A DNA stretch of 64,000 nt from Sporosarcina luteola (lineage in GTDB: Bacteria; Bacillota; Bacilli; Bacillales_A; Planococcaceae). The DNA is taken from the NCBI RefSeq assembly GCF_007991495.1, contig NZ_BJYL01000026.1:1-64000 (forward strand), in the 5' to 3' direction. Below the pieces are notes generated by a model, which was not told the origin of the DNA, searched no databases, and saw nothing but the letters and a program-made list of their open reading frames with translations. Numbering within the stretch: position 1 is the first letter of the stretch; each line of letters begins with the position of its first letter. Shown here piece after piece: positions 9,065 through 17,772 of the stretch. The translations under genes were made by a program, and so were the position numbers.

Positions 9065-9410
9065 GAGTTCTCAATCCAGCGCTTGTAGTTCTCGATTATC
9101 ATTAAAGAGTTCTCATTCTCGTGCTTGTAGTTCTCGTTTATCGCAAAAGAGTTCTCATTCCTGCATTAGGAGTTCTCGTTTATTACAAAAGAGTTCTCAT
9201 TCCTGCATTAGGAGTTCTCATTTATCGCAAAAGAGTTCTCAATCCTGCATTAGGAGTTCTCATTTATCGCAAAAGAGTTCTCATTCCTGCATTAGGAGTT
9301 CTCGTTTATCGCAAAAGAGTTCTCAATCCTGCATTAGGAGTTCTCGTTTATCGCAAAAGAGTTCTCATTCCTGCATTAGGAGTTCTCGTTTATTACAAAA
9401 GAGTTCTCAT
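9065..9410 (+). repeat. 42-bp tandem repeat array (8 copies plus a partial) between purF and purM
   Basis: Units begin at 9065, 9107, 9149, 9191, 9233, 9275, 9317 and 9359, with a 10-nt partial copy at 9401. Each unit is two 21-nt halves, both starting GAGTTCTC. The last six units are nearly identical and the first two are more diverged. Because 42 is divisible by 3, two frames stay open through the array, but neither has a credible ribosome-binding site. Each unit can form a small ATTCCT/AGGAGT hairpin in RNA. The array fills the 438-base gap between purF and purM. Confidence 0.95.
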
Positions 9411-9457
9411 TAATGTCGAAAAACGTTCATTTAACCATTCCAAAAGGAGGACATTCC

Positions 9458-10516
9458 ATGTCAAAGGCGTATGAAAAGGCGGGAGTCAATATCGAGGCGG
9501 GCTACGAATCGGTAGAACGTATGAAATCGCATGTCGCGCGGACTGCACGTGTTGGTGTCGCGGGGGCGTTCGGTGGATTCGGGGGGATGTTCGATCTTTC
9601 CGAGCTTAACTATAAAGAGCCTGTGCTAATTTCTGGAACTGACGGCGTCGGCACGAAATTGAAACTGGCATTTCTTGCGGATCAACACGATACAATCGGC
9701 ATCGACTGTGTTGCGATGTGTGTGAACGATATTGTTGCACAAGGGGCTGAACCGTTATATTTCTTAGATTACATTGCGCTTGGCAAGGCGGTTCCCGAGA
9801 AAGTTGAAGCAATTGTTAAAGGGATTGCCGACGGTTGCGTGCAGTCCGGAGCTGCGCTAATTGGCGGAGAGACGGCAGAAATGCCAGGGCTTTACGATTT
9901 GGATGAATATGACTTGGCGGGATTTGCAGTGGGGGCTTGCGAAAAAAGCAAAGTCGTCACTGGTGAAAAAGTGGCTGAAGGGGATGTGCTGATCGGCATC
10001 ACTTCAAGCGGCATCCATTCGAACGGCTTCTCGCTTGTCCGCCAAATCGTTTTGGAGGAGCAAGGTTATGCAATCGATGAATATATCGCTGGATTCGAGG
10101 AGCTTGGGAAAGTAGGGCAAGCGTTGTTGGAACCGACGAAAATCTATGCGAAGCCTGTCTTGCAAATTCACGAAGAACTTGACGTCCATTCGATGGGACA
10201 TATTACAGGTGGAGGTTTCTATGAAAACCTACCGAGAATGTTCGGAGAAGGTTTCGGAGTGGAGATCAATCTTGGCTCTTGGCCAGTTCTTCCGGTATTC
10301 AAAATGCTGAAAGTGAAAGGTGAACTTTCGGATAAAGACTTATATAGTGTCTTTAATATGGGAATCGGATTTGTCATCGCACTTCCTGCTGAACAAGCGA
10401 AACGAGCGATTCAGATAGCAGCTGAACATGGCGAGGATGCATATGAAATCGGCCGAGTCGTACGCGGAACTGATGTCACTTTCATTGGCAGCCATGATGG
10501 GAGTCTATCGGAATGA
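9458..10516 (+). CDS. purM: Phosphoribosylformylglycinamidine cyclo-ligase
   Basis: PurM (AIR synthetase) closes the imidazole ring of FGAM using ATP. The 352-residue protein has [36 protein letters not shown] and [12 protein letters not shown], all as expected. The start is ATG 9458, with AAAAGGAGG 7 nt upstream. An in-frame ATG at 9413, right after the repeat array, has no Shine-Dalgarno and adds residues not found in the family. The stop overlaps the purN start (ATGA). No altered key residues were seen. Confidence 0.95.
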   Translation: MSKAYEKAGVNIEAGYESVERMKSHVARTARVGVAGAFGGFGGMFDLSELNYKEPVLISGTDGVGTKLKLAFLADQHDTIGIDCVAMCVNDIVAQGAEPLYFLDYIALGKAVPEKVEAIVKGIADGCVQSGAALIGGETAEMPGLYDLDEYDLAGFAVGACEKSKVVTGEKVAEGDVLIGITSSGIHSNGFSLVRQIVLEEQGYAIDEYIAGFEELGKVGQALLEPTKIYAKPVLQIHEELDVHSMGHITGGGFYENLPRMFGEGFGVEINLGSWPVLPVFKMLKVKGELSDKDLYSVFNMGIGFVIALPAEQAKRAIQIAAEHGEDAYEIGRVVRGTDVTFIGSHDGSLSE

Positions 10517-11100
10517 TAAGTAAAACGAAGATAGCCATTTTCGCTTCTGGAAGCGGCAGCAACTATGAAGTGCTTGAAAGGGCTTGTCGCGAAGGAGAAT
10601 TGGATGCGGAAATTGCGCTAGTCATGACAGATAAGCCCGCATCTTTCGTCGTGGAACGCGCAAGGCAGACAGAAATCCGAGTTGTCGCATTGGAGCCGAA
10701 AGCTTTTCCGACGAAGCGGGCTTTTGAGGAAACAGTGCTCCGAATTTTACGTGAAGAAGGCGTCGAATGGATTGTGCTTGCGGGTTATATGCGGCTGATC
10801 GGTCCAACTTTATTAGCTGCCTACCCTTCCCGCATCGTCAACATCCATCCATCATTGTTGCCAGCTTTCCCAGGCAAAGACGCAATCGGCCAAGCAATCG
10901 CTCATGGCGTGAAAGTAACGGGCGTCACGGTACATCTCGTAGACGAAGGAATGGATACTGGACCAATCTTAGCACAAGCTGCTGTTTCGGTCGTAGAAGG
11001 CGATGCAGCGATGACCGCGCAATCCATACACGCAGTTGAACACATCTTGTACAAGGAAACATTGCAGAATCTATTTAAATCGGTGCCTGCCACCCGATGA
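10513..11100 (+). CDS. purN: Phosphoribosylglycinamide formyltransferase
   Basis: PurN transfers a formyl group from 10-formyl-tetrahydrofolate to GAR. The 195-residue product has the ASGSGSN start motif, the catalytic stretch [12 protein letters not shown] (about 106-117) and [10 protein letters not shown] with the conserved Asp. It overlaps purM by 4 nt. The last six residues, SVPATR, are encoded by the first copy of a GGTGCCTG(C/T)CACC repeat, so the repeat has supplied the C-terminal end and stop. Catalytic residues are intact. Confidence 0.94.
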   Translation: MISKTKIAIFASGSGSNYEVLERACREGELDAEIALVMTDKPASFVVERARQTEIRVVALEPKAFPTKRAFEETVLRILREEGVEWIVLAGYMRLIGPTLLAAYPSRIVNIHPSLLPAFPGKDAIGQAIAHGVKVTGVTVHLVDEGMDTGPILAQAAVSVVEGDAAMTAQSIHAVEHILYKETLQNLFKSVPATR

Positions 11101-11128
11101 ATTCAGAATCGTTTCGGTGCCTGTCACC
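11082..11128. repeat. Two copies of a GGTGCCTGYCACC palindromic repeat
   Basis: GGTGCCTGCCACC (11082-11094, inside the purN end) and GGTGCCTGTCACC (11116-11128, in the purN-purH gap) are direct copies, each preceded by TCG and each with GGTG/CACC arms. The form resembles short REP-type palindromes seen scattered in many bacteria; that comparison is from memory. Confidence 0.7.
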
Positions 11129-11150
11129 AAAAAAATGGAGGGAATCACTC

Positions 11151-12686
11151 GTGAAAAAACGTGCGTTACTTAGTGTGTCGGATAAAAGTGGGATTTTAGA
11201 ATTTGCACAAGCACTTGAAGGACTTGATTATGAAATTTTATCTACAGGCGGGACGATGAAGCATTTGAAAGAAAATGGCGTCGCAGTTACCGCAGTAGAC
11301 GAAGTGACAGGCTTCCCTGAAATTATGGAAGGCCGAGTCAAAACACTTAATCCGATGATTCACGGCGGCCTTCTTGCAAAACAAGACGATCCTGCGCATC
11401 AAGCGCAAATGACAGAGCATGGAATCCAACCGATCCATATCGTTTGCGTCAATCTCTATCCATTCAAAGAAACGATATCAAAACCGGATGTTTCCATTGA
11501 AAACGCCATCGAAAATATCGATATCGGCGGCCCGGCAATGCTCCGTGCATCCGCGAAAAATCATGCATACGTAACGGTCATTGTTGACGCAACAGATTAC
11601 GAGCAAGTATTGGCGGAATTAAAAGCTGACGGACAAACAACTCTAGAAACTCGCCGTCACCTTGCAGCTAAAGTCTTCCGTCATACAGCAGCATACGACG
11701 CACTCATCTCAGGCTATTTAACAGACCTTGCAGGGGAAGAATTCCCGGAGCAAATCACTTATACATACGAATTAAAACAACCGCTTCGCTATGGAGAAAA
11801 TCCACATCAGAAGGCTGCATTCTACAGCCGTCCGCTTGGTTCGGATTTCTCCATCGCCAAAGCAAAGCAATTACATGGCAAGGAACTTTCCTATAACAAT
11901 ATTCAGGATGCCAATGCGGCAATCCAGATCGTGAAGGAATTCAAGCAACCCGCTGCTGTAGCAGTTAAACATATGAATCCTTGCGGTGTTGGAACAGGTG
12001 AGACAATCGGGGAAGCATTCAAAAAAGCGTACGAAGCTGATCAAACATCTATTTTCGGGGGCATTGTAGCATTGAATCGTGAAGTGGATGTAATGACAGC
12101 GGAACAACTATCGGGGATATTCCTTGAAATCATAATCGCTCCATCATTCACCGATGAAGCGATAACGATCCTGACGAAAAAGAAGAACATCCGTCTGTTA
12201 ACCATCCCGTTTAATCAACATAAAAAAGATAGTTGGAATACGGTGTCCGTGGAAGGCGGTATTCTTCTCCAAGAGCCTGACACGCATGGTTTCGAAGACG
12301 CGGATATCCGTGTTGCAACGGATCGCGAACCAACGGAAGCGGAATGGGAAGCATTGAAGCTCGGTTGGGCTGTCGTGAAACATGTGAAATCCAATGCAAT
12401 TGTTGTTTCAGATTCCCAAATGACGCTAGGAGTCGGCGCTGGTCAGATGAACCGGGTAGGTGCCGCGAATATTGCTCTGACACAAGCTGGCGACTTGGCG
12501 AAAGGTGCTGCGCTTGCATCTGACGCATTTTTCCCGATGGACGATACAGTTGAGGCGGCTGCAAAAGCGGGCATAACAGCAATTATCCAGCCAGGTGGAT
12601 CAGTGAAAGACGAAGACTCCATTAAAAAAGCAAATGAGTATGGAATGACAATGGTGTTTACTGGCATTCGCCACTTCAAACATTAA
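11151..12686 (+). CDS. purH: Bifunctional AICAR formyltransferase/IMP cyclohydrolase
   Basis: PurH performs the last two steps to IMP. The N-terminal cyclohydrolase domain (about 1-195) has [14 protein letters not shown] and NLYPF. The C-terminal formyltransferase domain has [17 protein letters not shown] (catalytic Lys-His) and VGAGQMNRV. The start is GTG 11151, with GGAGGG 8 nt upstream, giving 511 residues like B. subtilis. The earlier in-frame ATG at 11097 would add a repeat-derived tail. The cyclohydrolase motif reads [13 protein letters not shown], so the usual His of KTLHP is Asn67; the catalytic Lys is kept. Confidence 0.95.
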   Translation: MKKRALLSVSDKSGILEFAQALEGLDYEILSTGGTMKHLKENGVAVTAVDEVTGFPEIMEGRVKTLNPMIHGGLLAKQDDPAHQAQMTEHGIQPIHIVCVNLYPFKETISKPDVSIENAIENIDIGGPAMLRASAKNHAYVTVIVDATDYEQVLAELKADGQTTLETRRHLAAKVFRHTAAYDALISGYLTDLAGEEFPEQITYTYELKQPLRYGENPHQKAAFYSRPLGSDFSIAKAKQLHGKELSYNNIQDANAAIQIVKEFKQPAAVAVKHMNPCGVGTGETIGEAFKKAYEADQTSIFGGIVALNREVDVMTAEQLSGIFLEIIIAPSFTDEAITILTKKKNIRLLTIPFNQHKKDSWNTVSVEGGILLQEPDTHGFEDADIRVATDREPTEAEWEALKLGWAVVKHVKSNAIVVSDSQMTLGVGAGQMNRVGAANIALTQAGDLAKGAALASDAFFPMDDTVEAAAKAGITAIIQPGGSVKDEDSIKKANEYGMTMVFTGIRHFKH

Positions 12687-12699
12687 GGGGGACATATAA

Positions 12700-13959
12700 A
12701 TGAAAGTACTCGTCATTGGCAGCGGAGGGCGAGAGCATGCGATTGCACGGCAATTCAATCTCTCTCCGTCCGTTACCCAAGTTTTCGTAGCTCCTGGGAA
12801 TGACGGAATGAAAGCGGATGCTCAATGTGTTCCGATTGCGGCAACTGATTTCGAGGCACTTGCATCATTTGCTGAAAGTGAGCAGATTGACCTGACATTT
12901 GTCGGTCCAGAGCAACCTTTAGCTGAAGGGATTGTCGACTTTTTCAATGATAGAGGGTTGAAAATTTTTGGCCCAACAAAAGCTGCGGCACGTATAGAAG
13001 GCAGTAAAGCATTTGCAAAAGAATTGATGAAAAAGTATGGGATTCCAACGGCTAGGTATGAAACATTCACCGATGCTGAAGAAGCGAAGGCTTATATTAG
13101 ACAACAAGGTGCGCCAATCGTCGTAAAGGCGGATGGGCTCGCTGCCGGGAAAGGCGTTGTCGTCGGATTGACTGTGGAAGAAGCGATTGAAGCAGTTGAT
13201 GATATGATTGGAAATCAAAAATTCGGTGAGTCCTCAACACGAGTCGTCATCGAGGAATTCCTTGAAGGGGAAGAGTTCTCGTATATGTCGTTCGTCCATG
13301 AGGGCAAGATTTATCCGATGGTCATCGCCCAAGATCATAAGCGGGCATATGATGGCGACAAGGGACCGAATACGGGTGGAATGGGGGCATATTCACCGGT
13401 ACCGCAAATTCCGGAGCAAGTCGTCCAAGTGGCATTCGAGAAAGTAGTCGTTCCAACAGTCCAAGCAATGTCCGAAGAAGGCTCGCCCTTCACAGGCATT
13501 CTCTATGCGGGATTAATACTCACACAGGACGGACCAAAAGTAATTGAATTCAATGCGCGGTTCGGTGATCCTGAAACCCAAGTCGTCCTTCCCCGTATGG
13601 CTTCAGACTTCGGAGAATTCATGACCGCACTTATGAATGAAACTCACTTTAACTTGGAGTGGCATGATGATGCAGTACTTGGCGTTGTCATAGCAGCGGA
13701 CGGCTATCCGGGAGACGTCAAAAAGGGAACTCAATTGCCGGATCTTGTAAAATTAAAAGATCTGGATATCTTTCATGCTGGGACGAAAGCACAAGGCGAT
13801 CACTTCATCGGAAATGGGGGCCGCATCCTACTAGTGACGGCTAAAGCCGAATCGTTACAAGAAGCCCAAGCCAAAGTGTATGAAGGGTTGAACCAAACTG
13901 AATGGAACGGATTCTTCTACCGGACGGATATCGGTTGGCGAACATTCCAAAATAAATGA
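12700..13959 (+). CDS. purD: Phosphoribosylamine-glycine ligase
   Basis: PurD is an ATP-grasp ligase joining glycine to phosphoribosylamine, the product of PurF. The 419-residue protein has GSGGREHA at the N-terminus, KADGLAAGKGVVV (about 142-154), HKRAYDGDKGPNTGGMG and EFNARFGDPETQ. AAGGGGG lies about 8 nt before the ATG. It is the last gene of the purine operon and is followed directly by a strong terminator. No unusual residues were noted. Confidence 0.96.
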   Translation: MKVLVIGSGGREHAIARQFNLSPSVTQVFVAPGNDGMKADAQCVPIAATDFEALASFAESEQIDLTFVGPEQPLAEGIVDFFNDRGLKIFGPTKAAARIEGSKAFAKELMKKYGIPTARYETFTDAEEAKAYIRQQGAPIVVKADGLAAGKGVVVGLTVEEAIEAVDDMIGNQKFGESSTRVVIEEFLEGEEFSYMSFVHEGKIYPMVIAQDHKRAYDGDKGPNTGGMGAYSPVPQIPEQVVQVAFEKVVVPTVQAMSEEGSPFTGILYAGLILTQDGPKVIEFNARFGDPETQVVLPRMASDFGEFMTALMNETHFNLEWHDDAVLGVVIAADGYPGDVKKGTQLPDLVKLKDLDIFHAGTKAQGDHFIGNGGRILLVTAKAESLQEAQAKVYEGLNQTEWNGFFYRTDIGWRTFQNK

Positions 13960-13960
13960 A

Positions 13961-14000
13961 AACAGACCACACAATTTTGCTGTGTGTGGTCTGTTTTTTT
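13961..14000. terminator. Terminator of the purine operon, probably bidirectional
   Basis: A 13-bp perfect stem (13961-13973 with 13983-13995) is followed by a T-run on the plus strand. Convergent gerAC ends 35 bases away on the other strand and may use the same hairpin. Confidence 0.92.
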
Positions 14001-14034
14001 CATCTAGGCTCTTGGGCGTCCTTTGCTTTTGTTT

Positions 14035-15153
14035 CTATTCAACCGCTCCCGTGCTTTTCAGGTTGACATCCATCGTTACATTAAATTCAATTTCAGGATA
14101 AATACGATCCCATTCATCCATCAGTCCTTCTCGCGACAATCTTGTCGCACGATAGCGCAATCCAAATCCAAAAGGATCGATATCGTTTTCTTGTAATTTG
14201 GTCAATAACTCAATAACTTTCTTTTTCATTTCCTCGGCTGCGGTTTTGTCGTATTTTTTCAAATTACTAATGTCCAGACGCTTATTGGATTCTCCGATAA
14301 CACCATACTTTGTTACTTTCATGTCAATCCGTGGGGGGCCCTCGTCGAGTACGATTTTATACTTCATTTTGACTGTGTCGATGTTCAACACCATAATGAG
14401 GTCTTCTTTCTCAATTTTATAACTAAAGCCGGATGCATTGTACAAGAGCGAATTGAAATACTTCGTTTCTACTTCGGATAATTTTACTGGCTTCTCTTCC
14501 AATTTCAAGACAATTGCATTATTGATGATAAACGCTGTTTTGTCCTCATTAATATCAATGATAGGTAAAATCGCATTGACGCCCTTGCTTAACACCTGTC
14601 TTCTAAATTCGAAAAGAAATGTTGTCAATACATATGGGCTTTCCGTTCCCGTATTATCGAAAAAGTTATATAAAGCGATAGATGCAGGCGTTTCCGTTTC
14701 TGGTTCAAAGCTGATTGTTTCCTCAGCTGTAGTTCCAGCTACCGCCATATATGTGATCATTTGGATATCCCCGCGCCGTGTGAAAAAATCCATGAACGTA
14801 TCTATATCTTTGGAAAGCAATTTTTCGTTCAAAAGGATGATTCGATTATGTCCCAAATCTAAAACCTTATCTACGCGTGTTTCTAGCATACGGATGGCCT
14901 CTGCAACCGATTCGGACTCATGGGTTAAATAGGCATATGTTTGGGAAGGGACTGATTTTACGTCGCCGACGGGCTTAATCATCTTCAATGTCACTTTGAA
15001 GCCATGCCTCACCTTTTCGGAAGGATCAATGCCGATTCCCACTACAAACACTCTTTTGTCGATGTCTTTGAATGCACATCCGGCTTGTGTGAGTAAGGGA
15101 AGCAGCAGGATAAGGATCAAGCTTCTTTTAATCATTTTTTTGTATCTGGACAT
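14035..15153 (-). CDS. gerAC: Spore germinant receptor C subunit (Ger(x)C lipoprotein)
   Basis: GerAC-type subunits are lipoproteins on the outer face of the spore inner membrane that work with A and B subunits to sense germinants. From the chosen start the product has 372 residues. It has a basic N-terminus, a hydrophobic segment and a lipobox-like LTQAGC (Cys about 26), then VFVVGIGID and the C-terminal PEIEFNVTMDVNL typical of Ger(x)C. AGAGGGG lies 10 nt before ATG 15153. An upstream ATG at 15183 is possible but less well spaced. It overlaps gerAB. The symbol marks the family; the ligand is unknown. Confidence 0.88.
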   Translation of the reverse strand: MSRYKKMIKRSLILILLLPLLTQAGCAFKDIDKRVFVVGIGIDPSEKVRHGFKVTLKMIKPVGDVKSVPSQTYAYLTHESESVAEAIRMLETRVDKVLDLGHNRIILLNEKLLSKDIDTFMDFFTRRGDIQMITYMAVAGTTAEETISFEPETETPASIALYNFFDNTGTESPYVLTTFLFEFRRQVLSKGVNAILPIIDINEDKTAFIINNAIVLKLEEKPVKLSEVETKYFNSLLYNASGFSYKIEKEDLIMVLNIDTVKMKYKIVLDEGPPRIDMKVTKYGVIGESNKRLDISNLKKYDKTAAEEMKKKVIELLTKLQENDIDPFGFGLRYRATRLSREGLMDEWDRIYPEIEFNVTMDVNLKSTGAVE

Positions 15154-16250
15154 TTGGAAGCAGCCCCTCTCTTCGCCAACCATAAACTCCCGATAAGCAA
15201 GGTGATAGTAATCGGAAGTATAACCATATCGAAAAATTCGACTCCTCTATATAATGCATCCGATGTTACTGTTTTTGCTCTATATATACTGAAAGCCCAA
15301 AAACAAAGTGCAAAAAAAGGCAAAGTGAGATTAACCGATTTCCATTTAAAGCGTTTAAAATAAAATACGCTTGAAAGCAACTGTATGGAGATATGCCACT
15401 GCATCGTTATGGTAACGACGCTTAGAGCCAAAAAGGCGCCGATGAATATAAAGACAATCCTTTCAATTAACCCAAATTTCATCCGGATGGAATCACTTGT
15501 CAAAATCCAAGGGTATAGTGCATTATCAAGGGAGTCAAATCCTCCGAAGCCCATTGGTAAGAAATAGGTTGTAAGTAGAATGTATGAGAAAAATAATGTT
15601 AGTAGTGACATTCCCTTTCGCGTCGGCTTTTTCAGCTTTTTGAAGTAACGATTGAAAATGACTAAATTTGCGGCCCCCATGGCAATAAAAGTTGCGGTTG
15701 TAAATGATTTATAATTAGGCAACTGATTAACTTGCATGATGGCAATTCTTATATAGTCCATATTAAGATGGAGGCTGAAGTAAGCTTTTATTTGAACGAA
15801 AAGGATAAAAGGGATAACGATAAGAAAAATGATTTCGCTCATATAGAAGATACTTTTTGTAGTCATGAAAATTCCGTATGTGATAATTAGAACAAAGGTC
15901 AATACAACAACGTAGATGGACATTTCAGGCAATAGAAATCGATTAATAATAAAAGTATAGGTAATAAGTGTTGATAGGCCTACATAAAACCAAACTATAG
16001 AAAAAATAAAAAGTATAGGCATTGCAAACCATTTAGGTGTGTATGATTTTAAAATTTCAGGTAAACCTTGACCGGGGAAATGGCTGAACTTGGAAATTAT
16101 AATATATGTCACCACCATGCCTGCAATAATTGCAAGAAAGAGGGAAGGGACAGTTCCGTTCGCACTTTCTTCAATTAATGTCCTTGGCGTAGTGGAAACC
16201 ATATATGTCATCATGCTTATTAAAATTAGGTAGAATAAGAAACGGTTCAT
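15132..16250 (-). CDS. gerAB: Spore germinant receptor B subunit (permease-like)
   Basis: A 372-residue integral membrane protein with about ten hydrophobic segments, of the GerAB/spore-permease family within the amino acid-polyamine-organocation superfamily. It is thought to bind the germinant within the spore inner membrane. Family features include the early PRTLIEESANGTVPSLFLAI and FSHFPGQGLPEIL. The start overlaps the gerAA stop by 4 nt and the stop overlaps gerAC, so the three subunits form one translationally coupled operon in the order A-B-C. Confidence 0.88.
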   Translation of the reverse strand: MNRFLFYLILISMMTYMVSTTPRTLIEESANGTVPSLFLAIIAGMVVTYIIISKFSHFPGQGLPEILKSYTPKWFAMPILFIFSIVWFYVGLSTLITYTFIINRFLLPEMSIYVVVLTFVLIITYGIFMTTKSIFYMSEIIFLIVIPFILFVQIKAYFSLHLNMDYIRIAIMQVNQLPNYKSFTTATFIAMGAANLVIFNRYFKKLKKPTRKGMSLLTLFFSYILLTTYFLPMGFGGFDSLDNALYPWILTSDSIRMKFGLIERIVFIFIGAFLALSVVTITMQWHISIQLLSSVFYFKRFKWKSVNLTLPFFALCFWAFSIYRAKTVTSDALYRGVEFFDMVILPITITLLIGSLWLAKRGAASKCPDTKK

Positions 16251-17599
16251 CGATTGTCCATCCTCAATTCATCACTTTTACCCATCCAAGGAATTTGTAA
16301 ATAAGGAACGCCTAGGCTATCTTTATTCGTTAAAACCATAACAATTCCGATGAAACCTATGAGTAAACCGACCATCCCGAAAAGCGCTGTGTAAACGAGT
16401 AGAAATAACCTAATAACCCTTACCGCAAAACTCAACTCATTGATTGGTATTACAAAAGTGGAAATAGCGACAGCGGCGATTATTATGATCATAATATTTG
16501 AAACAAGGGCTGCTTCTGTAGCCGCTGTCCCTAAAATGAGTCCACCAACGGTAGTAGCGGTAGAACTGACAGCTTTCGGCAGTCGCATGCTTGCCTCGGT
16601 TAATAATTCCGTGAAGAACAACATGAATAATACTTCAACAAATGACGGGTAGGGTACACCGATTCTGCCTCCCGCAACGGTAAGCGCAAGTTCGACTCTA
16701 AGAATATCAGGATTATACGATGTCATTGCTACATACATACTTGGAAGTAAAATACAGGTAAATAAGCCTATATACCTCAACACAATTGTAAACAACGAAA
16801 CGATTGAAACATGGTAATTATCTTCCATAGATGACATGAAATCGAAAAAGATGACGGGTGCAATAATGACATTCGGGCTACCGTCAATTAAGATGATCAC
16901 TTTACCTCCAACCAAATTATAGACAATGCGATCAGGACGTTCTGTCACCATCGATGTAGGGAAAAGAGTGAATTTACTATTGTTAAGGAAGTGTTGAAGA
17001 TCACCCGCTGATTGGAATAAAGGGGTATTAAGATTTTTTAGTTGCTTCTTTACCTTTTTTATCATTTCAGGGTTTGCGCGTTCACCATCATAAATCAAAG
17101 ATATTGCTCGGTTGGATAAATCGTCCACCATAATATCTTCGACTTTTAAAGAGGGGTTATGATACCGTTGTCTGATTATATTAATAGATACCTCAATATC
17201 TTCACTTAATGCTTTTTGTGGCCCGTGAATCGTCGGCTCCATTATGGTATCCTGGATTTCATTATCTTTTACAAGGCGAATATCTAGTAAAAATGTTTGA
17301 TCACCGATGGCAATCAGAACAAATCCAGCGCTTATTAGAATGAATAATTTTTCTTTAGAGGGCACTTCGATTCGGTTCGGCAGGGATTGGATATATGATT
17401 CGAAACCTTCCTCAGAGGCCATTTCAAAAAAAGGTTTGATAACCGTTTGCTGGAGTGTGTTTCCATCCACCACAGATTTCAAATAGAAAAGGAATGCATA
17501 CTGACCTTTAATTTGCAACGGCGTTTGAATGATGTCGTCTGACGGCTTGAATTGCTCCGAGAGATCTTCGAATATTGCTGGGGCCTGTTGTCCAGTCAT
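16247..17599 (-). CDS. gerAA: Spore germinant receptor A subunit
   Basis: The A subunit has a large soluble N-terminal domain followed by a membrane domain. Here the soluble part spans about 1-250 and ends in the family stretch GGKVIILIDGSPNVIIAPVIFFDF. Four or five hydrophobic segments follow, including GRIGVPYPSFVEVLFMLFFTELLTEASMRLP. I choose ATG 17599 (450 residues) because GGAGAG lies about 7 nt upstream. The frame stays open to 17689, but that start has no clear Shine-Dalgarno. The operon lies divergent from yerA and interrupts the purD-yerA order known from B. subtilis. Confidence 0.88.
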   Translation of the reverse strand: MTGQQAPAIFEDLSEQFKPSDDIIQTPLQIKGQYAFLFYLKSVVDGNTLQQTVIKPFFEMASEEGFESYIQSLPNRIEVPSKEKLFILISAGFVLIAIGDQTFLLDIRLVKDNEIQDTIMEPTIHGPQKALSEDIEVSINIIRQRYHNPSLKVEDIMVDDLSNRAISLIYDGERANPEMIKKVKKQLKNLNTPLFQSAGDLQHFLNNSKFTLFPTSMVTERPDRIVYNLVGGKVIILIDGSPNVIIAPVIFFDFMSSMEDNYHVSIVSLFTIVLRYIGLFTCILLPSMYVAMTSYNPDILRVELALTVAGGRIGVPYPSFVEVLFMLFFTELLTEASMRLPKAVSSTATTVGGLILGTAATEAALVSNIMIIIIAAVAISTFVIPINELSFAVRVIRLFLLVYTALFGMVGLLIGFIGIVMVLTNKDSLGVPYLQIPWMGKSDELRMDNR

Positions 17600-17772
17600 C
17601 TGCAACTCTCCATTCATATGAGACTTACGAATATAGCGTTCCCGAAATGAATGAATCAATACATACAGAACGACTGAAATTTCATACAAAAGAATGCAAA
17701 TCTACTATGTTTCAGAGCGACGCTATGCTAGGATAAAGTATATAGAATTTTTTAATAAGGGGTTTGTCGCGT

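Noticed and set aside
9065..9410. CRISPR array
   Set aside because: The repeats are contiguous with no unique spacers, the period is 21/42 bp, and no cas genes are present.
8976..9474. Two long open frames across the purF-purM repeat array, giving Ser-rich or Leu/Val-rich 14-residue repeats
   Set aside because: They arise because 42 is a multiple of 3. Neither has a ribosome-binding site; one begins inside purF and the other ends inside the purM start region.
14438..14932. 164-codon plus-strand frame opposite gerAC
   Set aside because: It is a shadow frame: gerAC on the other strand is a clear family member and this frame has no ribosome-binding site.
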